64,000 nt of DNA from assembly GCF_900112865.1 (NCBI RefSeq), contig NZ_FONH01000017.1:35138-99137 (forward strand). The letters are read 5' to 3'. Under the pieces are notes generated by a model. That model ran no database searches. It had not been told where the DNA came from and saw nothing but the letters and a program-made list of their open reading frames with translations. Origin of the DNA: Dyella marensis. Lineage in GTDB: Bacteria > Pseudomonadota > Gammaproteobacteria > Xanthomonadales > Rhodanobacteraceae. Below are positions 51,925 to 61,218 of this stretch, piece after piece. A program made the translations under genes and the position numbers. Position 1 is the stretch's first letter; every line of letters begins with the position of its first letter.

Positions 51925-52251
51925 ATGGACGTTAACGAGCGAATCAAGGCCGTGCTCGCCGAGCACCCCATCGTGCTCTTCATGAAGGGCACGCCGCAGT
52001 TCCCGATGTGCGGCTTTTCCAGCCGCGCCGCGCAGGCGCTGAAGGAGGCCGGCGCGGAGGTCCACGCCGTCAACGTGCTGGCCGATCCGGAAGTGCGCGC
52101 CGCGCTGCCGCACTACGCGAACTGGCCGACCTTCCCGCAGCTGTTCATCCAGGGCGAGCTGATCGGCGGCTGCGACATCGTCGAGGACCTCAAGGCCTCC
52201 GGCGAACTGGCACGCATGGTGCTCGACGTCAGCGGGGCGTCGCAGGCATGA
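51925..52251 (+). CDS. grxD: Monothiol glutaredoxin (Grx4-type)
   Basis: 108 residues. CGFS active site in FPMCGFSSRA, KGTP glutathione-binding loop, WPTFPQLFIQGELIGGCDIV. CGFS glutaredoxins bind and pass on [2Fe-2S] clusters, often with BolA. Start at 51925 (MDVNERIKAVL) matches the family; a Met six codons earlier is possible. A TACACT -10-like box sits at 51881. Stop overlaps the SDR gene start. Confidence 0.96.
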   Translation: MDVNERIKAVLAEHPIVLFMKGTPQFPMCGFSSRAAQALKEAGAEVHAVNVLADPEVRAALPHYANWPTFPQLFIQGELIGGCDIVEDLKASGELARMVLDVSGASQA

Positions 52252-53015
52252 CGCTGCAGAGTCATCGTCTTCCCGCGAACTGGATCCTGCAGCCCGGCGC
52301 ACTGGCGGATCGCGTCGTGCTGGTCACCGGCGCCTACGGCGGCCTCGGCGCCGCGGTGGCGCGCGCCGCCGCGCGCGCTGGCGCCACGGTGGTGATCACC
52401 GGCCGGCGCCGGCGCCAGCTGGAGCAGTTGTACGACGCCATGCTGGCCGAACAGTTGCCGGAGCCGGTGATCCATCCGCTGGACCTGGAAGCCGCCACGC
52501 CGAACGACTACCAGGCCGTGGCCGATGGACTGGAGCGCGACTTCGGCCGCCTCGACGGCATCGTCCACGCCGCCGCCAGCTTCGACGGGCTCACCCCGAT
52601 CGCCATGCACAAGCCGGACGAATGGCTGCGCGCGTTGCACGTCAATGTGTCCGCGCCGTTCGCGCTCACCCAGGCCTGCATGCCGCTGCTCACTGCCGCG
52701 CCGGACAGCGCCGTGGTATTCCTGCTGGACGATCCCGCGCTGGTGCGCAAGGCGCACTGGGGCGCCTACGGCGTGGCGAAGGCGGCGACCGAGCGCTTCG
52801 TCGAGATCCTGCACCAGGAAACGGAAAACACGCCGCTGCGCACGCAGGCGCTGCTGCCCGCGCCGATGCGCACGGCGCTGCGCCGCCAGGCCTACTTCGG
52901 CGAGGACACCAGCCAGCTGCCGCTGCCGGACACCGCGGCGGAAGCGGCCGTGTACCTGCTCAGCGCACAGGGCGCGGCGGCGCGCGGCGGCATGCTCGAC
53001 CTGCGCCATGACTGA
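52248..53015 (+). CDS. YciK-like SDR family oxidoreductase with altered serine position
   Basis: 255 residues, classical SDR. Cofactor loop VLVTGAYGGLGAAVARA, ITGRRR after the second strand (Arg suggests NADP), HAAASFDG, and the YxxxK pair in WGAYGVAKAATE. The strand that normally ends in the catalytic Ser reads VVFLLDDPAL, so Ser seems replaced by Asp. YciK relatives have SSS here. Substrate unknown. Coupled to grxD by ATGA. Confidence 0.87.
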   Translation: MTLQSHRLPANWILQPGALADRVVLVTGAYGGLGAAVARAAARAGATVVITGRRRRQLEQLYDAMLAEQLPEPVIHPLDLEAATPNDYQAVADGLERDFGRLDGIVHAAASFDGLTPIAMHKPDEWLRALHVNVSAPFALTQACMPLLTAAPDSAVVFLLDDPALVRKAHWGAYGVAKAATERFVEILHQETENTPLRTQALLPAPMRTALRRQAYFGEDTSQLPLPDTAAEAAVYLLSAQGAAARGGMLDLRHD

Positions 53016-53050
53016 GCGGCGCGCGCGTCCTCGCGGCGCAGGGGGCTGAG

Positions 53051-53662
53051 ATGGAAACGCAGATGACCACCCTGTCGGCGGCGATCCTGCTGTTCCTGAT
53101 CATGGATCCGCTGGGCAACATCCCGATCTTCCTCAGCCTGCTCAAGGACGTGGCGCCCAAGCGCCGGCGCCGCGTGATGGTGCGCGAGCTGCTGATCGCG
53201 CTCGGCGTGCTGCTGGGTTTCCTGGTCGGCGGCCAGCACCTGCTCAGGCTGCTGCAGCTGCGGCAGGAGTCGATCAGCATCGCCGGCGGCATCGTGCTGT
53301 TCCTGATCGGTATCCGCATGGTGTTCCCGCCGGCGGACGGCGGCGGCATCTTCGGCAAGTCCGGCGAGGGCGAGCCCTTCATCGTGCCGATGGCGATTCC
53401 CGGCGTGGCCGGTCCCTCGGCGATGGCGGCGCTGCTGCTGCTCACCAATACGCAACCGGGGCGCACCGCCGACTGGGCGATCGCGCTGCTCGGCGCCTGG
53501 CTGGCGACGGCAGTGATCCTGCTGTGCTCGACCTATCTGTTCCGCTGGCTCGGCGAAAGCGTGCTGACCGCGCTGGAGCGGGTGATGGGCATGCTGCTGA
53601 TCGCGCTGTCGGTGCAGATGTTCCTGGGCGGACTGGCAGCGTATTTGCATCTTGCCGTTTGA
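53051..53662 (+). CDS. MarC/YhgN family inner-membrane protein
   Basis: 203 residues, six predicted membrane helices. LFLIMDPLGNIPIFLSLL at the N-terminus and VPMAIPGVAGPSAMAALLLL in the middle are MarC-family signatures. No transported substrate has been settled for the family; an early link to multiple-antibiotic resistance was not upheld. A second Met at residue 5 is an alternative start. Confidence 0.92.
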   Translation: METQMTTLSAAILLFLIMDPLGNIPIFLSLLKDVAPKRRRRVMVRELLIALGVLLGFLVGGQHLLRLLQLRQESISIAGGIVLFLIGIRMVFPPADGGGIFGKSGEGEPFIVPMAIPGVAGPSAMAALLLLTNTQPGRTADWAIALLGAWLATAVILLCSTYLFRWLGESVLTALERVMGMLLIALSVQMFLGGLAAYLHLAV

Positions 53663-53764
53663 AACGATCAGGGTTTGCCCGGGACCAATGGGCCTTGCCC
53701 TTCCGGGATCACCTTGCTGTCATAATCCGCGGCCAGCATGGGCGAAGTCGTTAAGGAGACGATC

Positions 53765-55477
53765 ATGCTAAGCGTCGAACAGACCCTCACTGAACGTCTG
53801 CCATGGCTGGCACAGCACCCTGGTCTGCTGCGTTCGGCCGCGGGCTTGCTGGGCCGCCTTGCCGATGCGGATGGTTTCAATCGCGTGCTCACCGCCATCG
53901 GCGAGGCCGAAGGCTTCGACTTCGTCGAGAAGGCGCTCGAGGTGCTGGGCGCGAACTACTACGTCAATCCGCGCGAGCGCGAGAACATCCCGGTCGAGGG
54001 CGGCGTGCTGGTGGTGGCCAACCATCCGCTGGGCATGGTCGATGCGATCACGCTGCTGCACCTGGTCGGTTCCGTGCGCAGCGACGTGAAGATCCTGGGC
54101 AACGACTGGCTCGCTTCGATTCCGCAGCTCAATCGCCTGATGCTGCACGTCGACGTGTTCGGCAAGGGCGCCGCCTCGCGCATGCGCGAGATTTTCCGCG
54201 CGATGGATCGCGGCGAGGCGCTGATCGTGTTCCCCGCCGGCGAAGTGTCGCGCATTCGCCCCGATGGCGTGCGCGACGGACGCTGGTCCGACGGCTTCGC
54301 GCGCCTGGCTTTCCGCAGCAAGACGCCGGTGCTGCCGATCCACGTGGCGGCGCGCAATTCCACCATGTTCTACGGCCTTTCCATGCTGGCCAAGCCGCTC
54401 AGCACCGCGATGCTGCCGCGCGAGGCGGTGGCACCGATCAAGCGCCGCATCGGCTTCAGCGTCGGCCCGCTGGTCGGCGCCGACGAGCTGGAACAGCGCA
54501 GCGGCGGTTCCACCCAGCGCGCGGCGAAGCTGATGCGCCGGCACGTGTACCGCGTCGGCCGCCATCGCGGCCTGATCTTCGGCGGGCAGTCGCCGATCGC
54601 GCATCCGGAACCCACCGAACGCGTGGTGGCCGACCTGGCCGCGCGCGCCGAGAAGCTGGCCGACCTCAACGACGGCAAGCAGGTGCTGCTGCTCAAGGGC
54701 GCCACCGACAGCGCGGCGCTGCGCGAGATCGGCCGCCTGCGCGAGCTGACCTTCCGCAAGGTCGGCGAGGGCACCGGCGCGCGGCGCGACCTCGATATCT
54801 ACGATCCGCACTACGAGCACCTGGTGCTGTGGGATCCGAAGGCGCTGCGCATCGTCGGCTCCTACCGCTTTGGCCACGGCGGCAAGATCATCGGCGAGCG
54901 CGGCATGACCGGGCTGTACACCTCCAGCCTGTTCAGTTATTCGCCGGCGCTGGAATCGCGTCTGTCGCAGGGCCTCGAACTCGGCCGCAGCTTCATCGCG
55001 CCGGCGTACTGGCGTTCGCGCGCGCTGGACCAGCTGTGGCAGGGCATCGGCCTGTACCTGCAGCGCCATCCGGATCTGCGCTACCTGTTCGGTCCGGTGA
55101 GCATGTCGGTGAGCCTGCCGCGCGAGGCGCGCGAATGGATCGCCGCCGCGCACAAGCACTACTTCGGCGTGACCGGCCTGGCCGCCGCTCGCCAGCCCTT
55201 CGTGATTTCGCCGGCAGTGATCGACCTGGTGCGCGACGCGCTCGAAGGCCTGGATCCGGCCGCGGGCCTGGGCAAGCTCAAGCATCACCTCGATGCGCTC
55301 GGCGTGAGCCTGCCGGTGCTGTATCGCCAGTACGTGGACCTGGTCGAGCCGGAAGGCGTGCAGTTCCTCGATTTCGGCGAAGACCCGAGCTTCTCCGGCT
55401 GCGTCGACGGCCTGGTGATGCTCGACCTGGCCACGCTGAAACCCGCGAAGCGTGCGCGGTATCTCGGGAAATCCTAA
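53765..55477 (+). CDS. olsF: Bifunctional ornithine lipid synthase-like (OlsF): O-acyltransferase plus GNAT N-acyltransferase
   Basis: 570 residues, two domains. The N-terminal half (about 70-290) is a PlsC/OlsA-type acyltransferase with NHPLGMVDAI (catalytic His/Asp), VFPAGEVSR and a PVLPIHVAARNS block. The C-terminal half (about 310-560) is an OlsB-like GNAT acyltransferase: LRELTFRKVGEGTGARRDLD, DPHYEHLVLWD, GLYTSSLFSY, ELGRSFIAPAYW. OlsF of Serratia joins the same two steps: N-acylation of ornithine, then O-acylation to give phosphorus-free ornithine lipid. The ATG at 53765 has AAGGAG seven bases upstream. Confidence 0.88.
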   Translation: MLSVEQTLTERLPWLAQHPGLLRSAAGLLGRLADADGFNRVLTAIGEAEGFDFVEKALEVLGANYYVNPRERENIPVEGGVLVVANHPLGMVDAITLLHLVGSVRSDVKILGNDWLASIPQLNRLMLHVDVFGKGAASRMREIFRAMDRGEALIVFPAGEVSRIRPDGVRDGRWSDGFARLAFRSKTPVLPIHVAARNSTMFYGLSMLAKPLSTAMLPREAVAPIKRRIGFSVGPLVGADELEQRSGGSTQRAAKLMRRHVYRVGRHRGLIFGGQSPIAHPEPTERVVADLAARAEKLADLNDGKQVLLLKGATDSAALREIGRLRELTFRKVGEGTGARRDLDIYDPHYEHLVLWDPKALRIVGSYRFGHGGKIIGERGMTGLYTSSLFSYSPALESRLSQGLELGRSFIAPAYWRSRALDQLWQGIGLYLQRHPDLRYLFGPVSMSVSLPREAREWIAAAHKHYFGVTGLAAARQPFVISPAVIDLVRDALEGLDPAAGLGKLKHHLDALGVSLPVLYRQYVDLVEPEGVQFLDFGEDPSFSGCVDGLVMLDLATLKPAKRARYLGKS

Positions 55478-55911
55478 ATTTCCTATCCCGTGGTGAGGGT
55501 CGGGCTGTTAGCCTGACTTAAGCTTTCGTTGGTTCCGTCATGTGCCTCGGCTGGCCGGAAGCAAGGGGAAGAAAGCCGGTGGTTGCTATACCTTTATTGT
55601 CAAGTGACTGTTTTCACGTCACTTGTGCCGCACTCCACTGCAGTGGTATGGGGCGGGGCGGAGATAAAAAGGACGTGAATCCGTTACATAAGTGTCATAG
55701 AATGCCGTTAAAGTCCGTTTAACACTTTGTTGGCAGGCGGGGCGGTCTCGCCACAAGAAAGCAAAGCAGCAAGCAAAGCTTCGGACAGCTACAAAACATT
55801 CCGGGGAAACCAATCTGCGCGAAACAACTGCCTGGCTGGAGCCGGGCATCGGCATTTTTGGTTTCCGCTCGTCAGATTTTTTTATGTTGCGCGCCCAAGG
55901 GGTCAATCACA
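55478..55911. other. 434-base intergenic leader region of the TonB receptor gene
   Basis: No gene is seen; short frames here have no ribosome sites or recognisable sequence. It is more AT-rich than its surroundings and holds three inverted repeats (55601-55625, 55635-55646, 55707-55723). A TAGAAT -10-like box at 55698 has no good -35 partner. The length suggests a long regulated leader for the receptor mRNA. Confidence 0.6.
55601..55723. promoter_or_regulatory. Cluster of three inverted repeats upstream of the TonB receptor
   Basis: CAAGTGAC-(9)-GTCACTTG at 55601-55625; CCACTGCAGTGG, perfect, at 55635-55646; GTTAAA-(5)-TTTAAC at 55707-55723. They could be operators or mRNA hairpins; none has a T-run typical of a terminator. 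Confidence 0.4.
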
Positions 55912-58900
55912 GTGAATAGCCGAATTCGTGCCAAGGTCCTGCCGTTTGCGATCGCGTCGATGCTCGCCATGTCGGTGCCGGCGATCGCCCAGGACACGTC
56001 CTCCTCCATCAGCGGTCGCGTGCTCGATGGCAATGGCCAGCCGGTTGCCGGCGCCACCGTGCAGATCGTGCACGAGCCGTCGGGCACCACCAAGACCGTC
56101 ACCACCGACGCCAACGGCCGCTACGCCTCCGCGGGTCTGCGCGTGGGCGGTCCGTTCGACGTCAAGGTGACCAAGGACGGGCAGACCACCGAGCAGGACA
56201 ACGTCTTCCTGCAGCTGTCGCAGGACACCGCGGTGAACCTGACCGTCGGCGCCGCCATCGCCGCCAAGAACCTGGAGGGCGTGACCGTTTCCGCCACGGC
56301 CGGTTCGCAGCTCTTCACCTCCGAGAACAAGGGCCTGTCGACCAACGTGTCGCAGCGCCAGCTCAAGATGACCCCGGCGCCGAGCGGCAACATCGCCGAC
56401 ATCGCCCGCCTCGATCCGCGCGTGAACGTGGACCACGTCACCGGCGCGATCTCGGCCAACGGCCAGAACGCCCGCCTCAACAGCATCAAGGTCGACGGCC
56501 TGGGCGTGGGCGACCCCTTTGGCCTGAACGGCAGTGGCCTGCCGACCGTCGGCTCGCCGATCGCGATGGACACCATCGAGGAATACTCGATCTCCACCGC
56601 CAACTATGACGTGACCTCCGACTCCGTCGGCGCCGAGATCAATGCCGTCACCAAGAGCGGCACCAACGATTTCCACGGCTCGGTGTACTACACCTACAAG
56701 AACACCGACGACATGGTCGGCAAGGCCGGCTGGCTGCAGAAGAACCGCGACTACACCGAGTTCGACACCAACTGGAAGGCGGGTGTCACCTTCGGCGGTC
56801 CGATCATCAAGGACAAGCTGTTCTTCTTCGCCAGCTACGAAAAGGAAAAGGTCACCGGCCTGAGCTCGGGCGCCGCCAATGGCCTCGACAGCACGCTGAC
56901 CGGCGGCTCCACCAGCAACAAGATCTCGCCCAGCGACCTGACGCGCATCACCAATGCCGCGACCCGTCTCGGCCTGGTGCCGGGCAGCCTCGGCGCCGAC
57001 GCCGGCACCCTGGACGACAAGCGCTACCTGGCCAAGCTCGACTGGAACATCACGGACCACCACCGTGCCAGCTTCGCCTACCAGCGCACCAAGGAATTCA
57101 AGCCGAACCCGCAGGGCAACAGCACCAATTCGATTGGCCTGAGCAGCTACTGGTACAACGTCGCCACCGACAACAAGAACTACACGCTGCAGTTCTTCGA
57201 TGACTGGAGCGACATCTTCTCGTCCGAGACCAAGGTCTCCTACAGCGACTTCTACCTGCACCGCACGGTGTCCACGCAGCAGCCGCAGATCACGGTGCGT
57301 GCGAGCAACGTCACCAGCACCTCCGCGCCGACGGTGAACCTGGGCGAAGACCAGTTCAGCCACTACAACGCGGCCAAGGTGAAGGACCTGAGCGCGTTCT
57401 GGGCCGGCACGCTGTACCTGGGCGACCACACCGTAAAGGGCGGCCTCGACTACAGCCGCAACCGCATCTACAACCTGTTCGGCCGCACCGAGTTCGGCGC
57501 CTACACCTTCAACAGCATCCCGGCCATCGAGCAGGGCCTGTACTCCAGCTACAGCCTGTACCAGCCGGCGCCGGGCTACGACATCAACGGCATCGCCGCG
57601 AAGTGGGAGCTGCGCGAGCGCGACGTGTTCCTGCAGGACACCTGGCAGGTCAACAACAACCTGTCGGTGCAGTACGGCTTCCGCGTCAATCACTACATGA
57701 CCGACGACAAGCCGCTGTACAACGCCACGTTCCAGCAGCGCTTCGGCTTCAGCAATGCCGGCACCATCAATGGCAGCACCCTGGTGCAGCCGCGCTTCTC
57801 GTTCAACTACACCTTCGACACCGAGCTGAAGACCCAGCTGCGTGGCGGCGTGGGCCTGTTCCAGTCCAGCCCGCCGACCGTGTGGATGACGAACCCGTAC
57901 CAGAACAACGGTATCAACATCGTCACCTACCAGTACGACCGCCAGACCTCGGGCCTGTGCCGCTTCGGCAACAACAACAACGTGCCGTGCCCGCCGTTCA
58001 GCTCCAACCCGCTGCAGCAGAACACCTCGGGCGCCGGCGTCACCCCGCAGATGGCGGTGGACTCGATCGATCCGAACTTCCAGCTGCCGAGCGTGTGGAA
58101 GGCTTCGCTGGCCATCGACCGCGAGCTGCCGTGGTGGGGCGTGATCGCCACCGCGGAATACCAGCGCCTGGAGACGCGTAACGGCATTCTGTACAAGAAC
58201 CTCAACATCGGCGCTCCGTCGGGCGTGCTGCCGGATGGCCGCTTCACGTACTACGGCTGCATCGGCGGTGCGCAGTCGCTGAACGGAGCCACCGGCGCCA
58301 ACTGCAACACCAACCCGAACGGCACCGTGACCGGCGGCGCCATCGTCAACAACTCGCGCATCCGTTCGGATGCCCGTTTCGCCCAGGGCGTGACCTACCT
58401 GACCAACACCAGCAAGGGCAAGGCCGAGTCGCTGACCCTGTCGCTGAGCAAGCCGTTCTCCGACAGCTGGGCCGCCAGCCTGAGCGTCACCGGCTCGCAC
58501 GCCACCGAAGTGAACCCGGGCACCTCCAGCCAGGCCACCTCGAACTTCAGCAACAGCGCCTGGACCAACCCGAACGAAGACGTCGCCTCGACCTCGAACA
58601 CCAACGTGCCGCTGCGCGTGAATGCTTCGGTGGCCTGGTCGCACAACTTCTTCGGCAACTATGCCACCACCGTCAGCCTGTTCTACGACGGCCACAAGGG
58701 CGTGCCGTACAGCTGGGTGTTCGGCAACGATGCCAACGGCGACTCCTACTCGCGCAGCGACCTGGTCTTCATCCCGAACCCGGGCCAGGTGATCATCTCC
58801 GCCGCGACGCCGGCCCAGGCCGCGAAGCTGGAGCAGCAGTTCTACGCGTTCATCAAGAGCGACGACTACCTGAGCGACCACCAGGGCAAGGTGGCCGGCC

Positions 58901-59262
58901 GCAACGCCGCCAAGTCGGCCTGGGTCAACCAGCTCGACCTGAGCTTCAGCCAGGAAGTGCCGGGCATCTTCAAGGGCAACAAGGGCGAGATCCGCCTGGA
59001 CATCTACAACGTCCTGAACCTGATGAACGACAAGTGGGGTCAGCAGAACTACGTCGGCTTCCCCTACACCCGCACGCTGGCGAACTTCGCGGGCGTCGAC
59101 AAGGCCACCGGCAAGTACATCTACACCCTGCCGACCGACCCGAACGGCAACTACCAGCCGGGCCAGAAGACGATCTACGACAGCTCCACCGACAACAGCG
59201 CGACCAAGGTCAACCCGGCCTCGCGTTGGTCCGCCATGCTCAGCCTGCGCTACACGTTCTAA
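55912..59262 (+). CDS. Oar-like TonB-dependent outer-membrane receptor
   Basis: 1116 residues. Signal peptide (KVLPFAIASMLAMSVPAIAQ), then a carboxypeptidase-regulatory-like beta-sandwich (SISGRVLDGNGQPVAGATVQIV ... DANGRYASAGLRVG, about residues 30-110), a plug domain (PTVGSPIAMDTIEEYSISTANYDVTSDSVGAEINAVTKSGTN contains the conserved core), and a long beta-barrel ending in RWSAMLSLRYTF with terminal Phe. Oar-like receptors are expanded in Xanthomonadales; ligands are mostly unknown (peptides or complex glycans are proposed). GTG start with AAGGGG nine bases upstream. A terminator follows. Confidence 0.94.
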   Translation: MNSRIRAKVLPFAIASMLAMSVPAIAQDTSSSISGRVLDGNGQPVAGATVQIVHEPSGTTKTVTTDANGRYASAGLRVGGPFDVKVTKDGQTTEQDNVFLQLSQDTAVNLTVGAAIAAKNLEGVTVSATAGSQLFTSENKGLSTNVSQRQLKMTPAPSGNIADIARLDPRVNVDHVTGAISANGQNARLNSIKVDGLGVGDPFGLNGSGLPTVGSPIAMDTIEEYSISTANYDVTSDSVGAEINAVTKSGTNDFHGSVYYTYKNTDDMVGKAGWLQKNRDYTEFDTNWKAGVTFGGPIIKDKLFFFASYEKEKVTGLSSGAANGLDSTLTGGSTSNKISPSDLTRITNAATRLGLVPGSLGADAGTLDDKRYLAKLDWNITDHHRASFAYQRTKEFKPNPQGNSTNSIGLSSYWYNVATDNKNYTLQFFDDWSDIFSSETKVSYSDFYLHRTVSTQQPQITVRASNVTSTSAPTVNLGEDQFSHYNAAKVKDLSAFWAGTLYLGDHTVKGGLDYSRNRIYNLFGRTEFGAYTFNSIPAIEQGLYSSYSLYQPAPGYDINGIAAKWELRERDVFLQDTWQVNNNLSVQYGFRVNHYMTDDKPLYNATFQQRFGFSNAGTINGSTLVQPRFSFNYTFDTELKTQLRGGVGLFQSSPPTVWMTNPYQNNGINIVTYQYDRQTSGLCRFGNNNNVPCPPFSSNPLQQNTSGAGVTPQMAVDSIDPNFQLPSVWKASLAIDRELPWWGVIATAEYQRLETRNGILYKNLNIGAPSGVLPDGRFTYYGCIGGAQSLNGATGANCNTNPNGTVTGGAIVNNSRIRSDARFAQGVTYLTNTSKGKAESLTLSLSKPFSDSWAASLSVTGSHATEVNPGTSSQATSNFSNSAWTNPNEDVASTSNTNVPLRVNASVAWSHNFFGNYATTVSLFYDGHKGVPYSWVFGNDANGDSYSRSDLVFIPNPGQVIISAATPAQAAKLEQQFYAFIKSDDYLSDHQGKVAGRNAAKSAWVNQLDLSFSQEVPGIFKGNKGEIRLDIYNVLNLMNDKWGQQNYVGFPYTRTLANFAGVDKATGKYIYTLPTDPNGNYQPGQKTIYDSSTDNSATKVNPASRWSAMLSLRYTF

Positions 59263-59287
59263 GCCAGGGCTGGACTTTGCGATTAGG

Positions 59288-59319
59288 AACCGGCGCCCCT
59301 CGGGGCGCCGGTTTTTTTT
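59288..59319 (+). terminator. Intrinsic terminator after the TonB receptor
   Basis: ACCGGCGCCCC-TC-GGGGCGCCGGT stem followed by a run of T, 26 bases after the stop codon. Confidence 0.9.
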
Positions 59320-59432
59320 ATGGGAGAGGTTGACCGCCCCGGTTCCCCGGAGCCAAGCTAGCCGGCCGTCCCAGCTTGGGACGGCCCGCTCCGGCGGTGT
59401 GTAGCCGCGATCGCGCGGCCGAAGGAGATTCG

Positions 59433-60833
59433 ATGAACGATGTTCAGACCGGCAAGTCCGGCAAGCAGGCCACCGTCAGCGCGCGCATCTCGCCCGCCGG
59501 CGGCCTGGATATCCTGTCCCGCAACGAGGTGGCGCGCCTGCGCGACGCCAGCGGTTCGGGCATGCACGCACTGCTGCGCCGCTGCGCGCTGGCCGTGCTG
59601 ACCTCGGGCAACGTCAGCGACGATCCGCGCTCGATGTTCGAGCAGTACCCCGATTTCGACATCCAGGTGCTGCAGCAGGACCGCGGCATCAAGATCGAGC
59701 TGCAGCACGCACCGGCCCAGGCCTTCGTCGACGGACAGATCATCCGCGGCATCAACGAGCTGCTGGTGGCGGTGGTGCGCGACATCGTCTACGTGTCGAC
59801 GCAGCTGGAACAGGGCGGTTTCGACCTCGACGACACCGTGGGCATCACCCACGCGGTGTTCGAGATCCTGCGCAACGCGCGCATCCTCAAGCCGCAGATC
59901 GACCCGAACCTGGTGGTGTGCTGGGGCGGCCATTCGATCTCGCGCGACGAGTACGAATACACCAAGCAGGTCGGCTACCAGCTCGGCCTGCGCGGCCTGG
60001 ACATCTGCACCGGCTGCGGCCCGGGCGCGATGAAGGGCCCGATGAAGGGCGCCACCATCGCCCACGCCAAGCAGCGCCGTCGCGCCAACCGCTATATCGG
60101 CGTGACCGAGCCGGGCATCATCGCCGCCGAGTCGCCGAATCCGATCGTCAACAACCTGGTGATCATGCCGGACATCGAGAAGCGCCTGGAGGCCTTCGTC
60201 CGCATCGGCCACGGCATCATCGTGTTCCCGGGCGGCGTGGGCACGGCAGAGGAAATCCTCTACCTGCTGGGCATCCTGCTGCATCCGGACAACGCGGGCA
60301 TCCCGTTCCCGCTGGTGTTCACCGGCCCGCGCCAGTCCGCCGCCTATTTCGAGCAGATCGACAAGTTCCTCCGCCTCACGCTGGGCGACAGCGTGGCGCA
60401 GCACTACCAGATCATCGTCGACAATCCGGCGGCCGTGGCGCACGCCATGGTTCGCGGCATCGACAAGGTGCGCAATCACCGCCTGGACAACAAGGACGCG
60501 TTCTTCTTCAACTGGGCGCTGAGCATCCCGTATCCGTTCCAGCTGCCGTTCCGTCCCACCCACGAGGCCATGCGCGGCCTGGCGATCCAGCGCGAGCGCC
60601 CGCGCCACGAGCTGGCGGCGGACTTGCGCCGCGCCTTCTCGGGCATCGTGGCCGGCAACGTGAAGGAAGAAGGCGTGCGCGCGATCGAGCAGTACGGCCC
60701 GTTCGACATCGACGGCGAGCCCGACATCATGCGCGCGCTGGACGAACTGCTGCAGGCCTTCGTCGTGCAGCACCGCATGAAGCTGCCGGGCGGTGCAGCC
60801 TATGTGCCGTGCTATCGCGTGCGCACGAGCTGA
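59433..60833 (+). CDS. ppnN: Pyrimidine/purine 5'-nucleotide nucleosidase (LOG family, PpnN/YgdH)
   Basis: 466 residues; E. coli PpnN has 454. Cleaves the N-glycosidic bond of nucleoside monophosphates, and PpnN is activated by (p)ppGpp in E. coli. The central LOG Rossmann domain has VVCWGGHSISRDEY, GPGAMKGPMKGA and the catalytic PGGVGTAEE. N- and C-terminal helical domains (LSRNEVARL; KEEGVRAIEQYGPFDIDG) match the long PpnN form, not short plant-type LOG. ATG preceded by GAAGGAG. Confidence 0.93.
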   Translation: MNDVQTGKSGKQATVSARISPAGGLDILSRNEVARLRDASGSGMHALLRRCALAVLTSGNVSDDPRSMFEQYPDFDIQVLQQDRGIKIELQHAPAQAFVDGQIIRGINELLVAVVRDIVYVSTQLEQGGFDLDDTVGITHAVFEILRNARILKPQIDPNLVVCWGGHSISRDEYEYTKQVGYQLGLRGLDICTGCGPGAMKGPMKGATIAHAKQRRRANRYIGVTEPGIIAAESPNPIVNNLVIMPDIEKRLEAFVRIGHGIIVFPGGVGTAEEILYLLGILLHPDNAGIPFPLVFTGPRQSAAYFEQIDKFLRLTLGDSVAQHYQIIVDNPAAVAHAMVRGIDKVRNHRLDNKDAFFFNWALSIPYPFQLPFRPTHEAMRGLAIQRERPRHELAADLRRAFSGIVAGNVKEEGVRAIEQYGPFDIDGEPDIMRALDELLQAFVVQHRMKLPGGAAYVPCYRVRTS

Positions 60834-60912
60834 GCTCCGCGTTCGCTCGCCCTGCCCGGGCCGTCAGGCTTGACAGCCCGGGCAGCGGACTTCAAACTAC
60901 GCGACTCACCCC

Positions 60913-60989
60913 GCCCGATTAGCTCAGCCGGTTAGAGCACTTGACTGTTAATCAGGGGGTCGTTGGTTCGAGTCCAACATCGGGCGCCA
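60913..60989 (+). tRNA. tRNA-Asn (anticodon GTT), CCA encoded
   Basis: 77 bases fold as a cloverleaf: acceptor GCCCGAT/ATCGGGC, D-arm GCTC...GAGC, anticodon arm CTTGA-CTGTTAA-TCAGG with GTT, T-arm GTTGG-TTCGAGT-CCAAC, then G and CCA. The 3' 48 bases are copied exactly at 62466-62513. Confidence 0.97.
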
Positions 60990-61029
60990 AAATTCAAGGG
61001 CTTACCTTCGGGTAGGCCCTTTTTATTTT
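60942..61029. repeat. 88-bp direct repeat, copy 1 (tRNA-Asn 3' part plus terminator)
   Basis: From TGACTGTTAATC in the anticodon arm through the tRNA end and its terminator to the last shared TTTT. It is identical to 62466-62553, 1524 bases away. Position at a tRNA 3' end is the classic site for integrase attachment. Confidence 0.9.
60996..61029 (+). terminator. Terminator after tRNA-Asn
   Basis: AGGGCTTACC-TTCG-GGTAGGCCCT stem (one G-T pair) followed by TTTTATTTTT. Confidence 0.88.
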
Positions 61030-61218
61030 TCTACGGAATTTTCAACGATGGTTGCGCGTCCACTTCGCGACGCCATGCCGTTGCTGAGCTGCGCTTGGGA
61101 TAGACCGCTTGATTTCGGACGCTGCCTGCTCGGCAGGTTCCCTCCGCTCGGCAACGGCCGACAAGCTATATTCCCAACCAGTTGGCACGTAAGTGAGCCA
61201 TTACAGGGGAAGTAGACG

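Noticed and set aside
55903..58881. 992-codon minus-strand open frame, Val/Arg/Gly-rich
   Set aside because: Antisense of the TonB receptor gene, whose protein has signal peptide, plug and terminal Phe.
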